This document shows positions 1 to 7,568 of a stretch of 8,983 nt of DNA, in pieces. The number at the start of each line of letters is the position of its first letter. The stretch's first letter is position 1. The translations under genes and the position numbers were made by a program. This stretch comes from UBA2798 sp046289975 (GTDB lineage: Bacteria; Bacteroidota; Bacteroidia; Flavobacteriales_D; UBA2798). Where the stretch lies: the NCBI GenBank assembly GCA_046289975.1, contig JBKBUQ010000126.1, positions 1-8,983 of the forward strand. The letters are read 5' to 3'. The notes below the pieces were generated by a model. It did not search any database, was not told where the DNA came from, and saw only the letters and a program-made list of their open reading frames with translations.

Positions 1-2337
1 TCTTATTACCGTCATGGTTTTATTGCTCGCGAAGAATTTGGGGATAATACCATTCAGGGTGAAGATTATGTATTTAATCTGCAAGGTTGGTTAAAAGGTG
101 TAAATTCAAATGTACTTGATTCATTACGTGATCCCGGAAATGATGGATGGTTTGATCCATCAAATCCAAATCAATATTTTGGAAAAGATGTTTTTGGATA
201 TTCCTTAAGTTATTTTAACAATGACTATGCTTCTATTGACCCTTCAAAAAGCGGCTCTAATAGTTTCCTTGCAGATTTGAACGGAAGTGATATTGAGTTG
301 TACAGTAATTACCTGTTTGACGGGAATATTTCAAGTATGATAACTTCCATTACCAATCCAACAACAAAAGAAAAACTCCCAATGGGAACCAGTTATAAAT
401 ACGACCAACTAAACAGAATTTTGGAATCCCGTAGTTTTTCTAATTTAGAATTGCAGCAAGGTAGTCCTGATTTTAATACGTGGGGAAATACCGGCAGTTT
501 TGTAAATAAATACTTTAACCAATTCAGTTATGATGCTAATGGAAATATTCTCACTCAGAAAAGACATGACGATGCCGGAGTTCAGATAGATAATTTGACT
601 TATAATTATAACGTTCAAGTAGGTGGTAAATTACAAAACAGGCTTTACCATTTGAATGATACGGTTTCTGTTGGAACTTTTTCAGATGATATTGACGATA
701 TGGGAATGTTTAACTCATCTGCCAATACAATTAACACAGCGAACAATTATGGTTATGATGAAATTGGACAACTTATTAGAGATGATCAGGAAGAAATCGC
801 AGAAATAAAGTGGAGAGTTGATGGAAGGGTAAGTGAAATAATTCGGGTCAATGGTTCTTCAAAGAAAAATCTCAAGTTTGATTATAATGCTGCCGGACGT
901 AGAATAGCCAAACATATTTATACTTCAAATGGTGATTGGATAAAATCAACCTACTACGTTACAGATGCGTCTAATAAAGCAATAGCTGTATACGAACATT
1001 CGATCAACGACACTATTATAAACTATAATTTGAAAGAAAATCATATTTACGGATATGACTTAATAGGTATGCGATTGGATACATTGGAAATGATCGGTGC
1101 AACAATGAATTCTTCAACATTTTATAGAACTCTTAGAAAGAAAAATTACTATATGAAAAACCATTTAGGGAATAATCTTTCCGTTGTTTCTGATGTAAAA
1201 ATTCCAATTGATATAAATACGGATTTGGTTGTGGATGGCTATGAAGCCCACCTTGTAGCAAGTATGGACTATAGCCCATTCGGGGTAATTCTTAAAAATC
1301 GAAATTTCAATAGTTCCAAAATACGCCACGGATTTCAGTTGCAGGAACGTGACGATGAAATTAAAGGCGAAGGGAACAGTATTGATTTTGAAAACAGAAT
1401 GATGGACACAAGGGTTGGAAGATTTTTAAGTATGGATATGCTTAAACGAAATTATTCTTATTTGTCTCCATATTCATTTGCGGAAAACATGCCGATACAA
1501 TTTATTGAACTTAAAGGAATGCAAACGGATATTGATGCTGCAAGAAAGAAAAATTTGGAAGCGGCAAAAAAATCATTTGAAATGCAGCAAAAGGAATATC
1601 AAGATAAAAAGGCAACATTTAATCAAAATAGACAAGGGATAAATCCACAGGGCAATACGCCAACATTCCCTGAGATTCCTGCTGTACCAGGTAATTGGAG
1701 AGGAATGATAACTGATGACAGAAATGATTATGCCGATCCGCAATCCAAAGTCTTTTATGCTCCAAATGGGCAGCAAGGTGGCTCAAAAGGTTCCTATATC
1801 AGGGTGTTTCCTGATATTCAGGTGATGCCTGTTCCTGCTGGGCAAGCTGTAAATAATCCTCAAGTTCAAACATGGAATGTAACAAACCCTCAAAATACAG
1901 TTCCACAAACTGTAAATACAATTACAACGAGAGTTCCAATTCCTGCTGATGCAAATACGCAAACACAACCCGATGCCAATGGCGTATTTCAGGTACAAAC
2001 TACTCAAGTTACCACAATTACACTTCAAACCGGTAACGCAGCCGATATGGCTCGACTGGGGGTGGTCGCAAACACATTGCAAAATCAACTACGCGGGACA
2101 GCGGCAGCACCCGGTCAGAACCCTACCGTTAATGTAGTTGTACAATTTGTTCCAGGATTGGTTGTACCGCCTGATCAAAATGGGGTGTCAACTGCTAACG
2201 ATTTTCAGATAGTTGTGAATGTGAATAATATAACTCAACCCATGCAAAATCAACAAACCGCAGTGTATCCCGATGGTACTACTGCACCTGCAACCGGTGA
2301 GACACCCGGAGGTGGTACTGAACTTTATAAAAACTAA
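1..2337 (+). CDS. RHS/YD-repeat protein, 3' part, with unassigned C-terminal tail
   Basis: The frame is open from the first base to TAA at 2335-2337 (778 codons in the window), so the start lies upstream. YD-type repeats are visible: YDQLNRI near in-window residue 134, FSYDANGNIL near 174, YGYDEIGQLI near 250 and FDYNAAGRRIAKHIY near 293. The RHS-associated core follows: YMKNHLGN near 384, YSPFG at 424-428, and GRFLSMD ending near 479. The phrase YVFNLQGWLKGVNS (about 23-36) is typical of Bacteroidetes members. The core ends with ELKG where relatives usually have DPDG or DPTG. RHS proteins are large secreted or surface proteins that form a beta-cage shell, often carrying a variable C-terminal effector. 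Here the tail (about 507-778) starts with a charged, helical-looking K/Q/E stretch, then becomes Q/N/T/P-rich with beta-like segments (NVVVQFV, FQIVVNVNN). I see no nuclease, deaminase or protease motif in it. A toxin role is possible but unproven. Confidence 0.95.
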   Translation, partial: SYYRHGFIAREEFGDNTIQGEDYVFNLQGWLKGVNSNVLDSLRDPGNDGWFDPSNPNQYFGKDVFGYSLSYFNNDYASIDPSKSGSNSFLADLNGSDIELYSNYLFDGNISSMITSITNPTTKEKLPMGTSYKYDQLNRILESRSFSNLELQQGSPDFNTWGNTGSFVNKYFNQFSYDANGNILTQKRHDDAGVQIDNLTYNYNVQVGGKLQNRLYHLNDTVSVGTFSDDIDDMGMFNSSANTINTANNYGYDEIGQLIRDDQEEIAEIKWRVDGRVSEIIRVNGSSKKNLKFDYNAAGRRIAKHIYTSNGDWIKSTYYVTDASNKAIAVYEHSINDTIINYNLKENHIYGYDLIGMRLDTLEMIGATMNSSTFYRTLRKKNYYMKNHLGNNLSVVSDVKIPIDINTDLVVDGYEAHLVASMDYSPFGVILKNRNFNSSKIRHGFQLQERDDEIKGEGNSIDFENRMMDTRVGRFLSMDMLKRNYSYLSPYSFAENMPIQFIELKGMQTDIDAARKKNLEAAKKSFEMQQKEYQDKKATFNQNRQGINPQGNTPTFPEIPAVPGNWRGMITDDRNDYADPQSKVFYAPNGQQGGSKGSYIRVFPDIQVMPVPAGQAVNNPQVQTWNVTNPQNTVPQTVNTITTRVPIPADANTQTQPDANGVFQVQTTQVTTITLQTGNAADMARLGVVANTLQNQLRGTAAAPGQNPTVNVVVQFVPGLVVPPDQNGVSTANDFQIVVNVNNITQPMQNQQTAVYPDGTTAPATGETPGGGTELYKN

Positions 2338-2347
2338 TAATTTTATT

Positions 2348-3790
2348 ATGAAAAAAATACTTTTTATTTACTTGGTTTTTATTCTGGCATCGTGTGGCTC
2401 AAATGGATCAGAAAAAATATCAGAGGGTCATTCGGATAATGGAAAAGCTAAAATTGATTCAACAGAATTTAGTATTGAATTTCCTGTATCTGAAAAATAT
2501 ACGATTTCAGCCAAAAAAGATACATTATTTCAGTTAAAATCTGGTAAAATTATTTACTTCCCAAAGGATGCATTTGAAACAAATGGAAAAACATCGGAAC
2601 AAATTAATATTACAATTACTGATATTAGTTCTGTTTCAGATATAATAAAAATGGGTCTTTCAACCAACTCCGATTCTTCGACCATCGAAACTAATGGAAT
2701 GTTGAAAATTGAAGCCAAGCAAGAAGGTACAGATGAACTTTGTATGTTAAAGAAAAATTATGTTTTAGGGTTTCCTGTTAGAAGGGATGAAAATACTAAA
2801 ATTGAATTAACTTCTAATTACATTATTTTTAACGGTGTTAACGAATCTGAAGGAAAAACTTCATGGAAAACACAAGAACGAAAAAATGAACTTTTAGAAA
2901 AGACAATTCGTGCTATAGATTATTCTATCGTTATTGCAGTAGAGGATACCGGAAAATATAATCAACCCGATTACCTAACTATTTCCAGCAACAACATGGG
3001 ATTTAGAAAATATTTTGGAAATGAGTTTCAAAAAAGAACCAAAAATTTTAAGAAATCCATTTTAGAATCTGAATGTAACCATCTTGGTAAAAACGGAATT
3101 AATGCTGAGGTCGTAGTAAAAAAGGATGGTTCACTTTTATTCAAGAATTTTAATTATGGCAACTTTAAACATAAAGAAATTCAAAATATTGTAGCGAGTA
3201 TCATTAAAGATTGCCCTAAAGTCATACCATTTTATCATGATGGTAAACCAAGAGATAATCAAATTGGAATTTGGATTGGCGTAAAAAATGAATATACAGC
3301 CGGAACAATGGAAGAATTCAAATCGAAATTCAAACAGAAACTAAAGTTTCAAGAAAAAAATGGACAACCCGTTATATCAAAGGATGAGTTGGATTATATG
3401 CTTTTTGAGTCCAACTCACTTGGCTGGATCAATTGTGATCGCTTCATCAATTTTAAGAAAGAAGACTGCTTGAATTTTATGGCCAGTCTGTCCGATCAAA
3501 ATGAGTTTGATAAGGTCGTTCCTTATTTTGTTTTTACCCGTATCAAATCAGCTATGCAGTTTTATCCCGATCAAAAGGGAAATTATTCCATACCGAATAT
3601 TCCCATTGGTGAAAAAGGTTATGTAATGGCTTTAGGCTATAAAGGAGACAAAATCTATTTCTTTGAACGCGAGTGTACCATTGGTAAATCGACATTTGAA
3701 TTTAAAATTGAGGAACCACTTAATGCTAATTCATTTGATAGAATTGATAAGTTATGGAATTGTGACTATGGTGGGAGGCCGCTGCTATGA
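2348..3790 (+). CDS. Lipoprotein with ZU5-like, TonB-C-like and LGWINCDRF regions
   Basis: 480 residues. The start is ATG at 2348 because it begins a clean lipoprotein signal: MKK, a hydrophobic run, then lipobox LASC with the lipidated Cys at 16. An in-frame ATG at 2273 would add 25 residues before this signal, inside the RHS gene. Residues about 51-147 resemble the Bacteroidetes ZU5-like region (sequence such as IIYFPKDAF, GLSTNS, ETNGMLKIEA, then a FPV strand). Residues about 250-311 (AEVVVKKDGSL, then PKVIPFYHDGKPRDNQ) look like a diverged TonB C-terminal domain. The C-terminal third carries NSLGWINCDRF at 356-366 and ends with a beta-rich IPIGEKGYVMALGYKGDKIYF segment, a combination I associate with uncharacterised Bacteroidetes envelope proteins. 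It probably sits on the outer membrane or in the periplasm. It begins 10 nt after the RHS stop and overlaps the next gene by ATGA, so co-expression is likely. Its function is unknown. Confidence 0.9.
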   Translation: MKKILFIYLVFILASCGSNGSEKISEGHSDNGKAKIDSTEFSIEFPVSEKYTISAKKDTLFQLKSGKIIYFPKDAFETNGKTSEQINITITDISSVSDIIKMGLSTNSDSSTIETNGMLKIEAKQEGTDELCMLKKNYVLGFPVRRDENTKIELTSNYIIFNGVNESEGKTSWKTQERKNELLEKTIRAIDYSIVIAVEDTGKYNQPDYLTISSNNMGFRKYFGNEFQKRTKNFKKSILESECNHLGKNGINAEVVVKKDGSLLFKNFNYGNFKHKEIQNIVASIIKDCPKVIPFYHDGKPRDNQIGIWIGVKNEYTAGTMEEFKSKFKQKLKFQEKNGQPVISKDELDYMLFESNSLGWINCDRFINFKKEDCLNFMASLSDQNEFDKVVPYFVFTRIKSAMQFYPDQKGNYSIPNIPIGEKGYVMALGYKGDKIYFFERECTIGKSTFEFKIEEPLNANSFDRIDKLWNCDYGGRPLL

Positions 3791-4302
3791 TTGCATTTTC
3801 TTTTGGAAGAATAAAAACCATAAACGTATTAATGTTGTTGGTTTTTATTATTTCCTGTGGTGATAGTAGAATTAAGAATAATAGCGGGAGTAAAGATCTC
3901 GTTGAAATGATTGATTTGAATTGTACAGGTGAGATAATTTCTGATTCCAGTATTTATGGGAGCAAATATGAAATAGTTATCAATGATCAAGATTCCATGA
4001 TGATTAATAGCTTTCATGTTCCATACTATTTCTCAAGTAGTTTAAAAGATAAAATTAATAATGATACTGTTCAGGTTGAACTTAATCCGTCAAAACATAT
4101 AATTCTCGGACAAGAATTAGAGGAGTTATGGTATGTCAATAAATGTGACCAATATAAATATCTGAATAATTTATATATCAAGGTTAAAAAAAATAGTAAC
4201 TATCATAAATTGAGAGAGGAAATGAAGTATGACAAACTCATTTGGGCAAAAATTGTTCTTTCTTTTGAAAATGACAAACTAATTCTTCAAATTATCGATT
4301 AA
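3787..4302 (+). CDS. Small lipoprotein, unknown function
   Basis: 171 residues, no family recognised. The ATG at 3787 overlaps the upstream TGA (ATGA), which suggests translational coupling and supports this start. From it, the N-terminus has R8 and K10, a hydrophobic run (VLMLLVFII) and a lipobox-like IISC followed by G-D, giving a lipidated Cys at 24. A Met at residue 16 could also start the frame but would remove the positive n-region. The mature part is mixed charged and beta-like, with two further Cys (in LNCTGEI and NKCDQY). It is probably membrane-anchored and exposed to the periplasm or surface. Its small size and position after an RHS gene make it one of several possible immunity or accessory proteins, but nothing in its sequence shows that. 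Confidence 0.85.
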   Translation: MIAFSFGRIKTINVLMLLVFIISCGDSRIKNNSGSKDLVEMIDLNCTGEIISDSSIYGSKYEIVINDQDSMMINSFHVPYYFSSSLKDKINNDTVQVELNPSKHIILGQELEELWYVNKCDQYKYLNNLYIKVKKNSNYHKLREEMKYDKLIWAKIVLSFENDKLILQIID

Positions 4303-4336
4303 TGCAATCATCAGTTTCACTTAAAAAGCAACAAAT

Positions 4337-4888
4337 TTGAATTTTATACGGATCAAATATTTATGGAAAAGTGGAATAGGAGTTTTTATATTTATTCCGT
4401 TCTTTCTTTTATGTAATTCCGTTTCCGCTCAAATTGCAATTAACAGTGTTTCTAATAACAGTGAAGTAACTTCGCTAATTAATAAGTGCTACAAGAAGAA
4501 AATAAAAAATAAAATACTCAGGGATGGGAAACCTATTTTAATTGTCGATACTACTCAAAAAATATCCGCGTATCATTTCATTTCCGGAACGGAATTTTTC
4601 CCCGTAGGCTTTCCTGATTCTATAAAAAAAGCTTGGTTAGAAAGAGAGCAGGTAAAAAACTATTCAAGTTATTCAGATACATGTCCGGGTTTATTTTGTT
4701 TTTTTTCCGATGAGGCAGAGGGATATCAAATAGCAGAAATATTTTTGGTAACAAATAAATCAAAATATTATCGCGGTAATAAATGCTCTTTTATTTCAGG
4801 CTCGACAAGAATACAGATTTTGATTCATCGTGGCAAAATAATTAAAGTTATTTCACTAAAGAAGCCTAATAAATGTTATTTGTATTAA
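4337..4888 (+). CDS. Small secreted cysteine-containing protein, TTG start
   Basis: 183 residues from a TTG at 4337; an in-frame stop at 4322-4324 limits any longer form. The frame contains no ATG codon at all, so a non-ATG start is required. TTG gives a credible signal peptide: R5, K7 and K11, a hydrophobic stretch (IGVFIFIPFFLLC), and a cleavage site VSA|Q after residue 31. The mature protein has five Cys (51, 116, 121, 150, 180), including a CPGLFC hexapeptide, so disulfides in the periplasm or outside the cell are plausible. No family recognised. It sits 34 nt from each neighbour with no promoter-like motif in between, so it is probably part of the same transcript. The exact start is the least certain of the exported genes; a start lost to mutation or sequencing error is the alternative. 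Confidence 0.78.
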   Translation: MNFIRIKYLWKSGIGVFIFIPFFLLCNSVSAQIAINSVSNNSEVTSLINKCYKKKIKNKILRDGKPILIVDTTQKISAYHFISGTEFFPVGFPDSIKKAWLEREQVKNYSSYSDTCPGLFCFFSDEAEGYQIAEIFLVTNKSKYYRGNKCSFISGSTRIQILIHRGKIIKVISLKKPNKCYLY

Positions 4889-4922
4889 TTACCTAAATTA
4901 TCAAAATCAGAAATAAAATAAT

Positions 4923-6440
4923 ATGAAATCAATTTTAACAGTTACATTTTTTGCAATAGCAACGCATATTTGTTTTGCTCAAACTAATTTCACCTTTTCC
5001 AAAAGCGAGCCGTTGCTCCCAAAGAACTCGTGGCCAAAAATGTTCTTCGGATGTATTGGTGATAACTTTTACTTTGTTGAGAGTATTAAGGAATCTAAGG
5101 GTGATAATCTAACAATATTGGATAAGGAGATGAAAGTAACGGTTTCAGAACCGCTGGTTGCCAATAATGCGAATAAACAAATCATTAAACCGTTAATTCT
5201 GTGGAATAAAATTTATATGTTGAGCCTGCTAAGTGAGAAAGGCACGGAACAAACTTCTGTTCATTTGGAGGAGTATGACGCGGCTACTTTAAAATACCTT
5301 GATAAAAACACAGAGATTCTTAACGAAGGGTTTAAAACAAAATATTTTACTGATGCGGGTCAATATGCAGCCAACTGGCATTTTACAGTATCCCCGGATT
5401 CATCGAAGATTGCTTTTTTATTTTACAAAAAAGAAATTGCTTACGTAACTGTTTTGGATAAGGAACTTAAACAAGTTTGGAGTAATTCGGTTTCGCTTGA
5501 TAAGAACCGCATTTCGGCATCAGTTTCTTCAGTCAAACTTCTGAATAACGGAGAAGTATTTTTGCTTTTTTCGCAGGCAAAGGGGAATGATGGTATTGAT
5601 TATACACTCTATTGCGTCACTAATAATGGTGGTAGTGTAAAGTCGAAAGACATTCCAATGGACAATCAACTTTTTGAATGTGCATTATTTGTTTCAAAAG
5701 ATTCAAAACCATATCTCACCGGCATGTATAAAAAATTGGGATTGCAAAAGCCGGAAGGAATCTTTTATCATGAAATTGATATGAAAACGGCTGGTTTTGC
5801 AAAGGAAAATAAATATAAAATCACAAGTCCAATCTGGCCAGAAAGACTCTCTCAAAAACAAAGAGCAAAAGCAAAAGATGAAGATTTCAAAAGCGTTAAA
5901 GACCTTGATAAATACCGTCACAAAATAGAAATCATTGAATTAAGCAGCGGAGAGTATTATTTTATTATTGAACAATACAAACGAAATCATGCTGCTTCTG
6001 CCAATGATGTTGATTATAGCTACGATAATGTTTATGTATGTTATGTCAATTCTCAAACGGGTAAAAGCTGGGATCACCTGCTTGCAAAATCAATTCGGAC
6101 AAATGTACTTTCAAAAGTTTCTTACATAAGCTATGAAAACAATGGTGATCTTTATCTTATATATAATGATCGTTTGGAAAATCTGGATAAAACAAAAGAC
6201 ACAGAAATCAGTGAGTATTTTTATGTGAAGCCTCAACATAATTTGAAAATCTTTTATGCCAAATATAACAAGGAAGGTTTTGTGGAAAAGAAACAATTTG
6301 ATGCACCGGACTATAATGGAGTAGTTAGGGGCTATAAAACATTATCTGCCGATGGTAAGTCAGAATACATTTTGTTAACAAGAGGGACTTATAATATATG
6401 GGAATCAACCAATGCTATTTGGCGGATTTCAGTGGAGTGA
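4923..6440 (+). CDS. Secreted protein, probable beta-propeller-like fold
   Basis: 505 residues. ATG at 4923 starts a standard signal peptide (MKS, hydrophobic core, CFA|Q, cleavage after residue 19). The mature protein is built of recurring short beta-strand units with propeller-style phrases: SPDSSKIAFLFYKKE near 157, LLNNGEVFLLFSQ, SSGEYYFIIEQY, ENNGDLYLIYNDR and SADGKSEYILLTRG near the end. This periodicity suggests a WD40/6-bladed-propeller-like fold, but I cannot name a family. A charged, helical-looking K/R/D/E-rich segment lies at about 306-334 (QKQRAKAKDEDFK) and may be a loop outside the propeller. It is the last exported protein of the run that starts with the RHS gene. The C-terminus (AIWRISVE) shows no obvious type IX secretion sorting domain, so the periplasm or outer surface is possible. 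A binding or scaffold role is inference. Confidence 0.88.
   Translation: MKSILTVTFFAIATHICFAQTNFTFSKSEPLLPKNSWPKMFFGCIGDNFYFVESIKESKGDNLTILDKEMKVTVSEPLVANNANKQIIKPLILWNKIYMLSLLSEKGTEQTSVHLEEYDAATLKYLDKNTEILNEGFKTKYFTDAGQYAANWHFTVSPDSSKIAFLFYKKEIAYVTVLDKELKQVWSNSVSLDKNRISASVSSVKLLNNGEVFLLFSQAKGNDGIDYTLYCVTNNGGSVKSKDIPMDNQLFECALFVSKDSKPYLTGMYKKLGLQKPEGIFYHEIDMKTAGFAKENKYKITSPIWPERLSQKQRAKAKDEDFKSVKDLDKYRHKIEIIELSSGEYYFIIEQYKRNHAASANDVDYSYDNVYVCYVNSQTGKSWDHLLAKSIRTNVLSKVSYISYENNGDLYLIYNDRLENLDKTKDTEISEYFYVKPQHNLKIFYAKYNKEGFVEKKQFDAPDYNGVVRGYKTLSADGKSEYILLTRGTYNIWESTNAIWRISVE
6434..6437 (+). promoter_or_regulatory. GGAG ribosome-binding site for the DUF4145 gene
   Basis: GGAG lies at the very end of the upstream coding region, 10 nt before the ATG at 6448. 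It supports 6448 over the in-frame upstream ATG at 6412. The spacing is slightly long, and this genome shows little Shine-Dalgarno use elsewhere in the window. Confidence 0.45.
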
Positions 6441-6447
6441 TGTTTTT

Positions 6448-7143
6448 ATGGAAGAAGAAGTATTTAAAATTCATTGCAATAAATGTGGAACTGTAACTAT
6501 CCATAAGGTTTTTATTGCTCATACTGATCGTCAAATTATTCATGAGATAATTGATTATCGAAATGTTGATTTTTGGGAAGATACAACGGCAGTAGTTTAT
6601 CGTTGCGGAGGGTGTGGAGAATTTCTTTTCAAAAAGTATAAGATATGGTCTGAAGATGTTCCAGACTTTCCTGAGAAGGATATTGTTTTGTTACCAGAAA
6701 GAAATGTACCAATATTGAAAACACCCGACCGATATTCTCATGTACCTATTCATATAATCTCGCTGTATCGTGAAATTATTGATGCTACTGTAAAGCAAAT
6801 GGTTATTCTATGTTCAGCCGGAATAAGGACAATTATTGAAGCAATTTGTAATGACAAAAAAATTAAGGGAGGCACAATAGAAGAAAAATTCACTGAAGGA
6901 TTACGCGGGAAAATTATGGGATTGTGCGAACATGGGTATTTAACTCAAAAACACGCTGAGAGTCTTTTGCATCATAAATTTATTGGCGATAAGGCGTTGC
7001 ACGAATTGAAAAACCCAACTCAGAAAGAATTAGTAGCTGCGATTGATATTATCGCACATACGCTGGACGCGGTTTATGAGCTGGATAACAAAGTGAATTC
7101 TTGGAATGAAGTAAATTTAAATAAACAGAACCAAACAAAATGA
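6448..7143 (+). CDS. Zinc-ribbon plus DUF4145 (HEPN-superfamily) protein
   Basis: 231 residues from ATG at 6448 (GGAG 10 nt upstream); an in-frame ATG at 6412 would add 12 residues inside the previous gene. The N-terminus holds two Cys pairs, CNKC at 10-13 and CGGC at 53-56, spaced like a zinc ribbon. The C-terminal half (about 120-211) matches the DUF4145 pattern: CSAGIRTIIEAICNDK, a helical L-rich stretch, then KFIGDKALHEL and a final helix ending DAVYEL. DUF4145 is placed in the HEPN superfamily and is often found in or near restriction-modification and other defence genes. The usual RxxGNxxxH-like motif is here K177-F-I-G-D181-K-A-L-H185, so Arg and Asn are replaced and nuclease activity is doubtful. 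No signal peptide, so cytoplasmic. It overlaps the next gene by ATGA and starts a run of non-exported proteins. Confidence 0.9.
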   Translation: MEEEVFKIHCNKCGTVTIHKVFIAHTDRQIIHEIIDYRNVDFWEDTTAVVYRCGGCGEFLFKKYKIWSEDVPDFPEKDIVLLPERNVPILKTPDRYSHVPIHIISLYREIIDATVKQMVILCSAGIRTIIEAICNDKKIKGGTIEEKFTEGLRGKIMGLCEHGYLTQKHAESLLHHKFIGDKALHELKNPTQKELVAAIDIIAHTLDAVYELDNKVNSWNEVNLNKQNQTK

Positions 7144-7568
7144 ATTCTGAAAACACATATAAAATACCACTTACAGAAAAATCACGAATTAACTTCGAAT
7201 TGAAATACAGTTTTTCCTTTATAAAAGTTCTTAAGATTCAGGCTGATTCATTGATGAATTTACCGGATAATGAGTGGATAGAACAACTATACAAAGTGAA
7301 TTTGGTGTTCATATATACAGATAAACAAGGGTTAACGAGAACAATTCCTTACAATTTAGGGGCGCAAATTACCCCTTACCATATGAGGCCGATAATTGAG
7401 TTTAATTTGATCGTTCCAGAGGAAAATAAATCAAACATGACATCTTTTGGTAATTTCGTAAATGAATTGTCAATTATACTTCAAAATTCTCCGGGTAACG
7501 AATTACCTCAAATATCGCTTAGCCTTTTTATTGAAACTTCACCCGGTGTTGTAAGAAAAGACTTATGA
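7140..7568 (+). CDS. Hypothetical protein, 142 residues
   Basis: I do not recognise this protein. Both ends overlap neighbours by ATGA (7140-7143 and 7565-7568), which supports the start and strongly suggests it is translated with them. It has no signal peptide or membrane segment, so it is probably cytoplasmic. The sequence has alternating hydrophobic strands (INFELKYSFSFIKVLKI, VNLVFIYTD, IIEFNLIVPEE, ISLSLFIE), consistent with a mostly beta fold, and no Cys or obvious catalytic motif. Placed between a DUF4145 protein and a membrane protein, it may act as an adaptor or ligand-binding partner of one of them; that is inference from layout only. Confidence 0.85.
   Translation: MNSENTYKIPLTEKSRINFELKYSFSFIKVLKIQADSLMNLPDNEWIEQLYKVNLVFIYTDKQGLTRTIPYNLGAQITPYHMRPIIEFNLIVPEENKSNMTSFGNFVNELSIILQNSPGNELPQISLSLFIETSPGVVRKDL

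Noticed and set aside
1897..1913. Inverted repeat ACAGTT / AACTGT
   Set aside because: Short, inside the RHS tail coding region, with no T-run or other sign of a terminator or operator; probably a by-product of the repetitive Q/T/V codons.
1573..2088. Open frames on the minus strand opposite the RHS tail
   Set aside because: They lie fully opposite a well-supported gene, have low-complexity translations without recognisable features, and no promoter or ribosome site.
1507..2337. RHS tail as a known nuclease or deaminase toxin
   Set aside because: I looked for HNH, GIY-YIG, ADP-ribosyltransferase, deaminase and metallopeptidase patterns and saw none.
2273..2347. Upstream in-frame ATG extending the first lipoprotein by 25 residues
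   Set aside because: It lies inside the RHS gene and would bury the lipoprotein signal; ATG at 2348 starts a textbook lipobox signal peptide.
6440..6442. TGATG stop/start overlap as start of the zinc-ribbon gene
   Set aside because: The ATG at 6440 is in another frame and reaches a stop after 18 codons.
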